Part shown: positions 17,360 to 25,572 of the stretch, one piece after another
Numbering within the stretch: position 1 is the first letter of the stretch
How the letters are laid out: each line of letters begins with the position of its first letter
Origin: Rhodospirillales bacterium
GTDB taxonomy: Bacteria; Pseudomonadota; Alphaproteobacteria; BOG-932; Roseiterribacteraceae
Assembly: GCA_028291345.1 (NCBI GenBank)
Contig: JAQGIF010000229.1
Coordinates: forward strand, 1-41,650
Direction of reading: 5' to 3'
DNA: 41,650 bases
Notes under the pieces: model-generated
Databases searched by the model: none
What the model was told of the DNA's origin: nothing
What the model saw: only the letters and a program-made list of their open reading frames with translations
Program-made: the position numbers and the translations under genes

Positions 17360-17739
17360 TTATCGACGACCCTGCGACGTTGGCCGAAGTGACCGCCGCG
17401 TTCCACGCCTATGAGGCCGCACTGATGGCCAATGACATCGTCGTTCTCGACGGGCTGTTTTGGGAATCGCCGCTGGCATTGCGATACGGAGTTGGGGAGA
17501 GGCTGTACGGCACCGCGGAAATACAGGCCTTTCGCAAAGCACGGCCGGGTGGATCGCCGCAGCGCCGGATCGTCCGCAAGTCCATTACGACGTTCGGTAA
17601 GGATTTCGCGACCGCCAACATCGAATTTATCCGCGAGGGCGGCGTAGCTACCGGCCGGCAGAGCCAGTGCTGGGTACGGCTGCCCGAAGGCTGGCGGATC
17701 ACGGCGGCCCATATCTCTGTGCAGAGGGAATTCTCTTGA
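17356..17739 (+). CDS. hpxZ: HpxZ/AtzH-like protein (DUF3225, NTF2-like fold)
   Basis: The protein has 127 residues. The SnoaL/NTF2-like fold is indicated by TAAFHAYEAALMANDIVVLD, FWESPLALRYGVGERLYG and the C-terminal strand GWRITAAHISV. HpxZ is required for oxalurate use in Klebsiella; the related AtzH acts on the product of AtzE, 1,3-dicarboxyurea. The start is set by the ATGA overlap with the amidase gene. The frame upstream of this start is open but runs antiparallel to codon bias and is only a shadow. The next gene starts 10 nt later. Confidence 0.87.
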   Translation: MIIDDPATLAEVTAAFHAYEAALMANDIVVLDGLFWESPLALRYGVGERLYGTAEIQAFRKARPGGSPQRRIVRKSITTFGKDFATANIEFIREGGVATGRQSQCWVRLPEGWRITAAHISVQREFS

Positions 17740-17749
17740 AAGGATGGCC

Positions 17750-18547
17750 ATGACGTTCAATCCACCACCCGGCATCCCGCTCGGATCGGGCGAGCTCAAT
17801 CAGTGGCGCGTATCCGACAGCGCGGTGGATTTGATCAGGCCGCATGGAGCGGAAAGCCCGGTCACCTTCCCCGCTCAGCCGCAAGAACTGCGGGTCGATC
17901 TGAGGCGCACGGCGCTGATCGTCATCGATATGCAGAACGATTTCTGCACGCCGGGCGGATGGCTGCATCATATCGGGGTGGATGTCACGCCGACCCGCGC
18001 ACCGGTGATCCCGTTGAATCGGCTGATGCCGGAACTGCGCGCCGCGGGCACACGGATCGTCTGGGTCAATTGGGGCAACCGGCCCGACCGGCTGAATCTC
18101 AGCCCATCGGTTCTGCACGTCTACAAGCCGACCGGCCAGGGAGTCGGCCTGGGCGACCCAGCCCCCCTGACCGGCGCCCCGGTGCTGGAGAAGGAGAGCT
18201 GGGGTGCGGCGATCATAGACGATCTGCATCCCGCGCCCGAGGACATCCATGTCGACAAGTTCCGCATGAGCGGATTCTGGGATAGCCCACTGGATAGCAT
18301 CCTGCGCAATCTCGGCGTCACGACCCTGCTGTTCGCCGGGGTGAATGTCGACCAATGCCTTCTTTGCACCCTGCAGGACGCCAATTTCCTTGGTTATGAC
18401 TGCGTGCTGGTCGAAGATTGCGCCGCCACAACGTCCCCACAATTCTGCACCGACGCCACGATTTACAACGTCAAGCAATGCTTCGGCTTCATTGCGCGGG
18501 CACCGGATATCATCGATGGCCTCCGCAATGCGGCAGCACCGGCATGA
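17750..18547 (+). CDS. Isochorismatase-fold amidohydrolase (biuret hydrolase/RutB-like)
   Basis: The cysteine-hydrolase triad is complete: Asp in ALIVIDMQNDFCTPGGW, Lys in HVDKFRMSGFWDS, and Cys in AGVNVDQCLLCTLQDANFLG. The length of about 265 residues is longer than small isochorismatases and close to RutB and biuret amidohydrolase. Those enzymes hydrolyse ureidoacrylate and biuret. The ATG at 17750 is preferred to 17744 because AAGGA then has a 5-nt spacing. The ATGA overlap with the cupin gene shows tight coupling. A ureido or carbamoyl amide made by the upstream enzymes is the likely substrate class. The broken relative at 6477-6925 belongs to a different subgroup. Confidence 0.87.
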   Translation: MTFNPPPGIPLGSGELNQWRVSDSAVDLIRPHGAESPVTFPAQPQELRVDLRRTALIVIDMQNDFCTPGGWLHHIGVDVTPTRAPVIPLNRLMPELRAAGTRIVWVNWGNRPDRLNLSPSVLHVYKPTGQGVGLGDPAPLTGAPVLEKESWGAAIIDDLHPAPEDIHVDKFRMSGFWDSPLDSILRNLGVTTLLFAGVNVDQCLLCTLQDANFLGYDCVLVEDCAATTSPQFCTDATIYNVKQCFGFIARAPDIIDGLRNAAAPA

Positions 18548-18981
18548 TCGCGAAACAGCCGCGCCAATATCAGGCGTTCAAGATTTCGCCGGGCGACACA
18601 AACCGGCTGGCCCTGGTGTTCGATCCGATCGGGGACAAAGCCGGTTTCGTCTTCGCGATCGAGATATTCGATATTGGCGGGCAAACGCCGCCGAACGAGC
18701 ATCGGCTGGGACATGAGATGTTCTTCGTCCTGCGCGGCCAGGGCGTTGCCCATTCGAACGGGAAGTCCGTCGCGCTCAGCCCCGGCGACAGCCTGTTCCT
18801 GCCACCGGGCACGCCCCACGAAATCGAAAACATCGGAACCGGCCGGCTCTATTGCCTGACCTTCATGGCGCCCGACGATTCCTTTGCTGCGCTGATTCGC
18901 GGCGGCGAGCCCGTTGCCTTGGACGCGGAAGACATAGCGGTTATCCAGGGCTTCAATCCCGGCGAATCGGGGGTCGGGTGA
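18544..18981 (+). CDS. Cupin-domain protein
   Basis: The protein has 145 residues forming one conserved beta barrel. Cupin motif 1 is around EHRLGHEMFFVLRGQGVAHS and motif 2 is SPGDSLFLPPGTPHEIENIG. The likely metal ligands are His residues in those segments plus Glu in HEMFF. Small cupins in amide and ureide pathways include ureidoglycolate-type enzymes and binding proteins of unknown role, so enzyme or sensor function cannot be decided. The start overlaps the preceding stop (ATGA), and the stop overlaps the ABC gene start (TGATG). Confidence 0.85.
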   Translation: MIAKQPRQYQAFKISPGDTNRLALVFDPIGDKAGFVFAIEIFDIGGQTPPNEHRLGHEMFFVLRGQGVAHSNGKSVALSPGDSLFLPPGTPHEIENIGTGRLYCLTFMAPDDSFAALIRGGEPVALDAEDIAVIQGFNPGESGVG

Positions 18982-19826
18982 TGGCGCTCTATCCGGAATC
19001 GGGCGGCGCGCTGGGCGGTGTCGCGGTAAGACCGATAGGCGCAGTCAAACCGCTCATCAGAATTGGGGGTGTCACCAAGACCTATTCGACCGGCATGCTG
19101 GCGGTTGCCAAGACCAATCTCGATATCGGCCGCGGCGAGTTCATAAGCCTGCTCGGCCCATCCGGATGCGGCAAGTCGACTCTGCTGAGGTTGGTCGCAG
19201 GGCTGGCCGAACCCAGCAGCGGCACGATCGAGTGGCCGACATCGGACTATGACGCCACGGGCCGGCCGATGCCCAAGCTGGGCTTCGTCTTTCAGGAGCC
19301 CACCTTGATGCCCTGGGCCACCGTCTTCGACAATATCTATCTGCCGCTGCGCCTGAGCCGGATTCGCCGTAACGCGGCAACGGATCGCATCCGCGCCGCC
19401 CTGGCCAGCGTCGGTTTGGAACGGTTCGCCGACGCCTATCCCCGCCAGCTTTCGGGCGGCATGAAGATGCGCGTGTCGATCGCCCGTGCCCTGGTGACCG
19501 AGCCGGCCATATTGCTGATGGACGAACCCTTCGCCGCCTTAGACGAGATCACCCGGTTTCGCCTGAATGACGATCTGCTGAAACTATTCCAGGCCTACGA
19601 GCTGACCGTGATCTTCGTCACGCACAGCGTTTTCGAATCGGTCTATCTGTCGAACCGCGTCCTGGTGATGAGCGCCCGGCCCGGCCGTGTGATCGCCGAT
19701 CTGCCGATCGCCGCCCCCTATCCCCGGGGAGACGATTTCCGCACGTCCCAGCCCTATAGCGAGATGTGCCGCGTCGCCTCCGCCGAACTTCATCGCGCGA
19801 TGGGCGACGCGAATGAGGAGCACTGA
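18981..19826 (+). CDS. ABC transporter ATPase, NitT/TauT (SsuB-like) type
   Basis: The protein has 281 residues. It has Walker A SLLGPSGCGKSTLLRL, Q-loop GFVFQEPTLMPWATV, signature RQLSGGMKMRVSIARAL, Walker B ILLMDEPFAALDE and switch His in VIFVTHSVFESVYLS. The LMPWATVFDN and FVTHS segments are typical of nitrate/taurine/alkanesulfonate importers. It powers the permease that starts 2 nt after its stop. Neither of the two matching binding proteins (28180, 33406) is in this operon; both lie on the opposite strand further on. The longer in-frame reading from 18852 runs over the cupin gene and is rejected. Confidence 0.93.
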   Translation: MALYPESGGALGGVAVRPIGAVKPLIRIGGVTKTYSTGMLAVAKTNLDIGRGEFISLLGPSGCGKSTLLRLVAGLAEPSSGTIEWPTSDYDATGRPMPKLGFVFQEPTLMPWATVFDNIYLPLRLSRIRRNAATDRIRAALASVGLERFADAYPRQLSGGMKMRVSIARALVTEPAILLMDEPFAALDEITRFRLNDDLLKLFQAYELTVIFVTHSVFESVYLSNRVLVMSARPGRVIADLPIAAPYPRGDDFRTSQPYSEMCRVASAELHRAMGDANEEH

Positions 19827-19827
19827 G

Positions 19828-20670
19828 ATGACTTCGCGAACGACACGCACAGTCTCCCTAGCCATTACGCCGACCACGCGCGATATCCCCCTGGCGGTGC
19901 GGATACTCGTTCCGACCGCGCTCGGACTCGCGCTGCTGGGGCTTTGGGAAATCCTCGTCAGAGTCTTGGAGGTGCCGAAATTCGTCCTGCCGCCGCCATC
20001 GCTGATCGGTAAAGCGCTGGGCGACGATTTTCCGTCGCTGCTCGCCTCGCTTTGGGTGACGCTGCGCATCACCATCGAGGCGTTCGTCATCGCGCTCGCC
20101 GGCGGGTTGCTACTGGCGATATTGAGCGCCCGGTCGCGGCTGTTCGAGCTCTGCCTCTTTCCCTACGCCGTGATCCTTCAGGTCACGCCGGTGGTCGCGA
20201 TCGCGCCGCTGATCCTGATTTGGGTCGGTATCGATCATCTCGAGCGCGCGCTGCTGATCCTGGCCACCATCGTCGCGTTCTTCCCGATCCTGTCGAACAC
20301 GACGTTGGGGTTGAAAAGCGTCAATCCGGAACTGAATGCGCTGTTCAAACTGTATGGCGCGTCGTCATGGCAAAGGCTGGCCCTGCTCGACCTGCCCAAC
20401 GCCCTGCCCTATCTGCTGGCGGGAATGAAAATTTCGGGCGGGCTCGCCCTTATCGGGGCGGTCGTGGCGGAGTTCGTGGCGGGATCGGGCAGCGGGACCG
20501 GCCTCGCCTGGCGGGTCGTCGAATCCGCCAATAACCTCGACATACCGCGCATGTTCGCGGCGTTGGCGCTGCTGTCGGCATTGGGACTGTCGATCTTTTT
20601 CCTATTGGTGGGGCTGCAGCATCTTCTGCTGCGGCGGTGGCATGAGAGCGCCATGAGCAGGGAGAGCTGA
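19828..20670 (+). CDS. ABC transporter permease, NitT/TauT (SsuC-like) type
   Basis: This inner-membrane protein of about 280 residues has roughly six hydrophobic helices, beginning with ILVPTALGLALLGLWEILVR. The BPD_transp_1 EAA loop is recognisable near NALFKLYGASSWQRLALLDL and PNALPYLLAGMKISGGLA. The PPPSLIGKAL segment after the first helix is typical of the SsuC/TauC group. GAGGAG lies 7 nt before the ATG at 19828. It is co-transcribed with the ATPase just upstream. With the periplasmic binding proteins it should import the island's substrate or an intermediate. Confidence 0.92.
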   Translation: MTSRTTRTVSLAITPTTRDIPLAVRILVPTALGLALLGLWEILVRVLEVPKFVLPPPSLIGKALGDDFPSLLASLWVTLRITIEAFVIALAGGLLLAILSARSRLFELCLFPYAVILQVTPVVAIAPLILIWVGIDHLERALLILATIVAFFPILSNTTLGLKSVNPELNALFKLYGASSWQRLALLDLPNALPYLLAGMKISGGLALIGAVVAEFVAGSGSGTGLAWRVVESANNLDIPRMFAALALLSALGLSIFFLLVGLQHLLLRRWHESAMSRES

Positions 20671-20673
20671 CGG

Positions 20674-22050
20674 ATGACCGAATCGCTTCAACATTCCACC
20701 GTCGATCTCGAAGTGTTCACCGCGGCTTTGGGCGAGATCGCCTGGTCGACCGAACGCAATATCGTCCGCCAGAAATCGCGGGATTTCTTCTGGTACAGCC
20801 CGATCCTGAAAGCGCAACTGGACGGATGTTTCGGTGAAATCATCGTCACGCCCCGTTCCGAGGGCGAGGTCGTTGTGGTCACGCGGTTATGCGCTGCGCA
20901 CCACCTTCCGGTGACCGTGAGGGGCGCCGGTACCGGCAATTACGGTCAGGCTGTCCCGCTGTCGGGTGGGGTCGTTCTCGACATGTCCGAAATGACTTCG
21001 GTGGGGAACGTCATCGACGGAATCGTCAACGCCGAGCCCGGTGCGAAACTGAAGGACATCGAGGCGAAGACACTGCCGCAAGGATGGGAACTGCGCCTTT
21101 ACCCATCGACGCGGCGGACAGCCACCATCGGTGGGTTCGTGGCTGGGGGTTCGACCGGGGTCGGTGCGATCAATCACGGCCTGCTGGTCGACGGCGGCAT
21201 TGCCGGCCTGCGTGTCGTCACGGTCGAGGCCGAGCCAAGGATACTGGATTTGTCCGGGCCGGACGTGAACCGCGTCCACCACGCCTATGGCACGACCGGC
21301 ATTATCACTCAGGTCCGCATGCCTCTGGAGCCGTCACAGGATTGGGTTGATGTGGCCGTCGAATTCGCCGACTTCATGGAGCTTTCACGCTTTTGCCAAG
21401 CTGTCGGGGAAGATCCGGCGATTGCCAAAAAGCTCGTAACGGCGGTCGCCTGGCCGATCCCGCGATATTTCCGGACGCTGGATGCTGCGTTCACCGAAGG
21501 CGCCGCTGTCGGTCTTTTCATGATCGCATCCGCGAGCTTGCCCGCCTTCGACCATCGGCTGGCAGAGCATGGCGGGCATCCGATCTATCGGGCCACGCAG
21601 GCCGAAGCGGCGACGCGGGGCCAAGCGCCGATCTACGAATATACGTGGAATCACACCACCCTGCAGGCTTTGAAGGTCGACCGGACTGTCACCTATCTTC
21701 AAACGCTGTTTCCGGCGCCCGACCATCTGGATGGCATCGCGGCGATGATCGAGATGTTCGGCGACGAGTTGCCGATGCATCTCGAATTCGTGACGCTCGA
21801 CGGGCGGGTTTGCTGCTTCGCCCTGCAGATCGTCCGCTACACGACGGCCGAACGGCTGGCCGAGATCATCCGCATCCACGAGGAGCGTGGCTATACGATC
21901 TTCAATCCCCACACCTATGTTCTGGAAGATGGCGGGATGAAACAGACCGATCCCGAGCAGCTCGCCTTCAAAAAGGTGGCCGACCCAATGGGCTTGCTCA
22001 ATCCAGGCAAGATGCGGGGCTGGAATGCGATCAAGCCGGCGGCGCGATGA
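20674..22050 (+). CDS. FAD-linked oxidase, VAO/PCMH family (paralogue 2)
   Basis: The protein has 458 residues. FAD-domain motifs are LPVTVRGAGTGNYGQAVPL, YPSTRRTATIGGFVAGGSTG and HHAYGTTGIITQVRM. The substrate domain repeats YEYTWNHTTLQALKVDR and VRYTTAERLAEIIRIHEERG, and it ends in LLNPGKMRG. It aligns end to end with the oxidase at 11419-12801. The covalent-FAD His/Tyr common in some VAO members was not identified. It lies 4 nt after the permease and overlaps the next gene by ATGA, so it is a full member of the large operon. Two copies suggest either successive oxidations or two related substrates. Confidence 0.9.
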   Translation: MTESLQHSTVDLEVFTAALGEIAWSTERNIVRQKSRDFFWYSPILKAQLDGCFGEIIVTPRSEGEVVVVTRLCAAHHLPVTVRGAGTGNYGQAVPLSGGVVLDMSEMTSVGNVIDGIVNAEPGAKLKDIEAKTLPQGWELRLYPSTRRTATIGGFVAGGSTGVGAINHGLLVDGGIAGLRVVTVEAEPRILDLSGPDVNRVHHAYGTTGIITQVRMPLEPSQDWVDVAVEFADFMELSRFCQAVGEDPAIAKKLVTAVAWPIPRYFRTLDAAFTEGAAVGLFMIASASLPAFDHRLAEHGGHPIYRATQAEAATRGQAPIYEYTWNHTTLQALKVDRTVTYLQTLFPAPDHLDGIAAMIEMFGDELPMHLEFVTLDGRVCCFALQIVRYTTAERLAEIIRIHEERGYTIFNPHTYVLEDGGMKQTDPEQLAFKKVADPMGLLNPGKMRGWNAIKPAAR

Positions 22051-23708
22051 GCGGATTTTCGCCCGGCCTTCTTGCCGTTTTGCCGGTGCGGACTGCATCG
22101 ATGGAAACACGCGACGGCGTGCGGCTGGACGCCCATATCTATCAACCTGACGCGCCGGGGCGGTTTCCCGTGCTGCTGATGCGCCAGCCTTATGGCCGGC
22201 GCATCGCATCGACGATCTGCTATGCCCACCCGACCTGGTACGCGGCGCGCGGCTATATCGTCGTGCTCCAGGATGTGCGCGGTCGGGGGACATCCGCCGG
22301 CCGGTTTCGCTTATTCGCCGATGACATCGATGACGGCGCGGACAGCATCGCCTGGGCTGCCGGCCTTCCGGCTTCGAACGGCACGGTCGGCATGTATGGC
22401 TTTTCGTATCAAGGCTCAAATCAGCTTTTGGCAGCGGCGGGCGGCGACCCGGCATTAAAGGCAGTGGCGCCGGCGATGATCGGCTGGGACCTGCGGACCG
22501 ATTGGGCCTATGAGAACGATGCCTTTTGCCTGGCGGCGGGGCTGGGCTGGGCGACCCAGATCGCGGCGGAAAACGCGCGGCTGGCTGGCGACGAGGCGGC
22601 TTTCCAGGAGCTGTTCGCCGCGTCCCGCGCCATGCCGCTGCACGAAGCCGTCCCGGCCAGGCCCGCCTTCATGGAGCGCAACCGGGGTTACACGCATTAT
22701 TTCGACTGGATCGATCATCCGGACGATTGTGACTACTGGCGCGCGATCTCGCCGAGCGCATCGGCCGCCTATCTCGAGGCGTCCGGCCCGCCGATGCTGT
22801 TTATCGGCGGTTGGTACGATCCACACTTGTCCGGCACGCTGGCGGCCTATCGCCGCGTTGCTTCCGCCGGCATCGTTCCAGCGAAGCTGATCGTTGGACC
22901 CTGGGCGCATTTTCCGTGGGGGCAGAAACTCGGCGCGGTCGATTTCGGCCCCGAAGCCATCACGCCGGTCGATGCCCTGCAAGTGCGCTGGTTCGATCGG
23001 TGGCTGAAGAATATCGACAATGGAGTCGAACACGACTCTGTGGTGACCTTATTTGACATGGGCAGTCGCGAATGGCGCCAATTCGATCACTGGCCGAGTC
23101 ATCAGGATCATCTTTTTCTCGGCGGCGGCGGGCACGCGGCGCTGGATATTCGCGAAGGGTGCCTGACCCCGCAACTGGGCGCAGGCGGTGCGGACCGGAT
23201 CGTACATGACCCATGGCGGCCCGTTCCAACAATCGGCGGGACATTCGGATCTCCGCCAGGGCCGATCGACCGTGGCGCGATCGATGCACGGCCGGATGTC
23301 CTCACCTTTACGACCGCACCACTGATCGAAGACCTGACCCTGGCCGGATCGGTCGGCGTGACGCTTTTCGTCGATAGCGACGCCGCCAGTTTCGACATTG
23401 CCTGCACCCTGTCCCGCGTCACGCCGTCGGGCCAGGCGTTGCCGCTTACCGACGGCTATCGGCACCTTACCAAGGGGCCGGAGGGCGGTTCGATCGAGAT
23501 TCCCATGCGGGCAACATGCATCACCCTGGCGAATGGCGAGCGGCTGCGCCTGTCAGTCGCCGGCGCATCCTTCCCAGCATATCCGGTCAATCCGGGGATG
23601 GGGCAGAATCCGACGCAAGCCCGTCAGATCGACGCACAGATCGTCACGATCGCAATCGCGTACGGGGCGCCGTGCCCATCCGTTCTGATGATCCCCGTGC
23701 TGCCGTGA
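22047..23708 (+). CDS. CocE/NonD family (peptidase S15-like) hydrolase
   Basis: The protein has 553 residues, a typical cocaine-esterase/X-Pro-dipeptidyl-peptidase size. The N-terminal alpha/beta domain has RDGVRLDAHIYQPD, the Tyr-containing MRQPYGRR, and the nucleophile elbow YGFSYQGSNQLL (Ser). Acid Asp is in FIGGWYDPHLSG and His in VGPWAHFPWG. The C-terminal jelly-roll X-Pro domain is present (LTLAGSVGVTLFVDSDAASF). Family members cleave esters, amides or beta-lactams. The start is set by the ATGA overlap with the oxidase. No signal peptide is seen, so it acts in the cytoplasm. It suggests an ester or acyl bond somewhere in the pathway. Confidence 0.88.
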   Translation: MSGFSPGLLAVLPVRTASMETRDGVRLDAHIYQPDAPGRFPVLLMRQPYGRRIASTICYAHPTWYAARGYIVVLQDVRGRGTSAGRFRLFADDIDDGADSIAWAAGLPASNGTVGMYGFSYQGSNQLLAAAGGDPALKAVAPAMIGWDLRTDWAYENDAFCLAAGLGWATQIAAENARLAGDEAAFQELFAASRAMPLHEAVPARPAFMERNRGYTHYFDWIDHPDDCDYWRAISPSASAAYLEASGPPMLFIGGWYDPHLSGTLAAYRRVASAGIVPAKLIVGPWAHFPWGQKLGAVDFGPEAITPVDALQVRWFDRWLKNIDNGVEHDSVVTLFDMGSREWRQFDHWPSHQDHLFLGGGGHAALDIREGCLTPQLGAGGADRIVHDPWRPVPTIGGTFGSPPGPIDRGAIDARPDVLTFTTAPLIEDLTLAGSVGVTLFVDSDAASFDIACTLSRVTPSGQALPLTDGYRHLTKGPEGGSIEIPMRATCITLANGERLRLSVAGASFPAYPVNPGMGQNPTQARQIDAQIVTIAIAYGAPCPSVLMIPVLP

Positions 23709-23734
23709 TGCCGCCAAATCCTAGGAGGTAAGCC

Positions 23735-24715
23735 ATGATCATCTACACGCCGCCCAAACCGGCCGACTCCATCCCTCTTATCAATCTCGCCGACAGCTTT
23801 TCGCCTGATCTGGAAAAGCGTAAGGCCGTGGCGTGGGAAATCCATAAAGCGTGCCGCGATATCGGCTTTTTCTATGTCGAAAATCACGGCGTCCCCGATG
23901 CATTGCTGGTTGGTCAATTCGATTTCGTGCGGCGTTTTTTTGCATTGCCGATGGAAACGAAAGAGGCGGTCGGCTTGAAGGATTCCGCGTGGCTGCGCGG
24001 ATACGAGGCGATGAAGCGTCAGACCTTAGATCTCGGTTCTCCACCGGACCTGAAGGAATCCTACATGCTGAGTTCCGAACCCGCCGAGGGTGAGGCATCG
24101 ACGGAACAGGCGAGGCGGCATCAGGGCGAAAACCCGTGGCCGGACGGCTTGCCGGGCTTCAAGGATCAGATGCTCGCCTACACCGACCATATCGTTAAGC
24201 TCGGGAAGCATCTGATGGCCTGCCTGGCCTTGTCGCTGGACCTCGACGAGGATTTCTTCGCCGCCGGGTTGCAAGACCCCAGCCACACGGTGCGGCTGCT
24301 GCACTATCCGCCGCACCCGGAAAACGCCGAATTCAATCAGCTGGGCGCTGGCGCGCACACGGATTGGGGCGCCATTACGATGCTGCTGCAGGATCGGGTG
24401 GGTGGGCTGGAAGTCCAGAACGCCCAAGGCGAATGGATCCGGGCGGATCCGATTCCCGGGACGTTCATCATCAATCTCGGCGATATGATCCGGCGCTGGA
24501 CCAACGATCTGTATCATTCCAACCGGCATCGCGTGCTGAACAATGCCAGCGGTCTGGACCGCTATTCGGTTGCGACCTTCTTCAACCCGAATTATTTTTA
24601 CCGGGTGGAGTGCCTGCCGACCTGCCGGCCGGCCACAGGCGAACCGATATATGCGCCGTGCACGGTCGGCGAACATACCGACGAGATGTACCGCCTGACC
24701 TATGGCATCGCATGA
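23735..24715 (+). CDS. 2-oxoglutarate/Fe(II) oxygenase, isopenicillin N synthase family (second of three)
   Basis: The protein has 326 residues. DIOX_N begins after IPLINLADSF with IGFFYVENHGVPD. The iron triad is His and Asp in GAGAHTDWGAIT and His in YHSNRHRVLNNAS; the 2OG Arg is in DRYSVATFF. AGGAGGT lies 5 nt before the ATG, the strongest SD in the operon. It closes the long operon that starts with the hpxX-like gene (gap of 26 nt). It resembles the other two island oxygenases in layout but differs enough to suggest separate reactions. Thymine-7-hydroxylase-like oxidation of a methyl group is one possibility. Confidence 0.9.
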   Translation: MIIYTPPKPADSIPLINLADSFSPDLEKRKAVAWEIHKACRDIGFFYVENHGVPDALLVGQFDFVRRFFALPMETKEAVGLKDSAWLRGYEAMKRQTLDLGSPPDLKESYMLSSEPAEGEASTEQARRHQGENPWPDGLPGFKDQMLAYTDHIVKLGKHLMACLALSLDLDEDFFAAGLQDPSHTVRLLHYPPHPENAEFNQLGAGAHTDWGAITMLLQDRVGGLEVQNAQGEWIRADPIPGTFIINLGDMIRRWTNDLYHSNRHRVLNNASGLDRYSVATFFNPNYFYRVECLPTCRPATGEPIYAPCTVGEHTDEMYRLTYGIA

Positions 24716-24737
24716 TTCTCGCGAGGCTCGCGTGAAC

Positions 24738-24754
24738 TATGCAGTTACTGCTGA
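24738..24754. promoter_or_regulatory. Diverged island operator (copy 8) upstream of TetR gene
   Basis: The sequence is TATGCAGTTACTGCTGA. The core GCAGT-T-ACTGC is a perfect inverted repeat with the same 5-1-5 spacing and the same TAn left flank as the other sites. The right flank is TGA instead of nTA and the CTTA extension is missing. It sits about 115 nt before the TetR start, where an autoregulatory site would be expected. Confidence 0.5.
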
Positions 24755-24868
24755 ATTATCGGGCGGCAACCAGTTAAAATCGCTTGCATGGAACGGGCTC
24801 GCACGCCTAAGAGCCTCTTCGAGTGCGGGGAAAAATTTTGAGAAAAACAATAACGCTGAGAGTCGCTC

Positions 24869-25543
24869 GTGTCTGACGCCAAAGCCCTCATTTCGCCCGA
24901 AATCGAAAAACGGCCGCGCAATGCGGCGGCAACCCGCGAGCGCATTTTGAAGGCGGCGGTCGCCGAATTCGCGGAACATGGCTTCAGCGGCGCGCGCATG
25001 GATGCCATCGCCCAGCGCTCCGAATCCAACATGCGCATGCTGTATCACTATTATGGCAGCAAGGAAGATCTGTACCTGGTTGTTCTGGAGCAGGTTTATA
25101 CCGACATCCGCCGACGGGAAGGGCTGTTGAGCCTGGATAAACTGGCGCCCGAACAGGCGATGCTGAAACTGTTCGATTTCACCTATAGCTATTTCGGCGA
25201 GCATCCCGAGGTTGTCAGCCTGTGGAGCGGCGAGAACATGCTGCGCGGCCGCTTTCTGTCGAAATCGAATCGCGCCGCGGAATTATCGTCGCCTTTGCTG
25301 ACCGCGATCGAAGACACACTGAAACGCGGCGAGGAAGAGAAGCTGTTCCGTCCGGATATCGACCCGCTGCAGCTTTACGTCTCGATGGTGGCGTTGAGCT
25401 ATTTCCACCTGTCGAACTCCTACACCCTGTCGGCGATTTTCCGGTCGAATCTGCACAGCAAGAAATGGAAAGTCGAACGGCGGCGGCACGCGACCGAGAT
25501 GCTGATGTCGTATCTGCGACCCATTCCGGCAGCGACCTCCTGA
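24869..25543 (+). CDS. TetR/AcrR family regulator, candidate regulator of the island
   Basis: The protein has 224 residues. The N-terminal HTH is ATRERILKAAVAEFAEHGFS with MDAIAQRSESNMRMLYHYYG and SKEDLYLVVLEQVY. The C-terminal ligand domain (FDFTYSYFGEHPEVVSLWSG onward) is of the TetR_C type found in RutR-like and AcrR-like proteins; RutR senses pyrimidines. The start is a GTG at 24869. It lies in the middle of the island, 29 nt before a CodA-like amidohydrolase and the quinone reductase, with which it probably forms an operon. A palindrome related to the repeated 17-bp island operator lies upstream. A regulator encoded elsewhere, for example of the GntR family, cannot be ruled out. Confidence 0.9.
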   Translation: MSDAKALISPEIEKRPRNAAATRERILKAAVAEFAEHGFSGARMDAIAQRSESNMRMLYHYYGSKEDLYLVVLEQVYTDIRRREGLLSLDKLAPEQAMLKLFDFTYSYFGEHPEVVSLWSGENMLRGRFLSKSNRAAELSSPLLTAIEDTLKRGEEEKLFRPDIDPLQLYVSMVALSYFHLSNSYTLSAIFRSNLHSKKWKVERRRHATEMLMSYLRPIPAATS

Positions 25544-25572
25544 CTGGCACAGTGATTGCTGAGCCGTCGGCG

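Noticed and set aside
15783-17739. Calling the cluster an s-triazine (atrazine/cyanuric acid) pathway from the AtzE/G/H similarity
   Set aside because: No AtzD-like cyanuric acid hydrolase or AtzA-C-like enzymes are present, and the HpxW-like gene beside it fits oxalurate-type chemistry equally well or better.
25222-25572. In-frame extension of the first CodA-like amidohydrolase to 557 residues
   Set aside because: It runs over the TetR gene in another frame and has no family similarity; the family start matches 25573.
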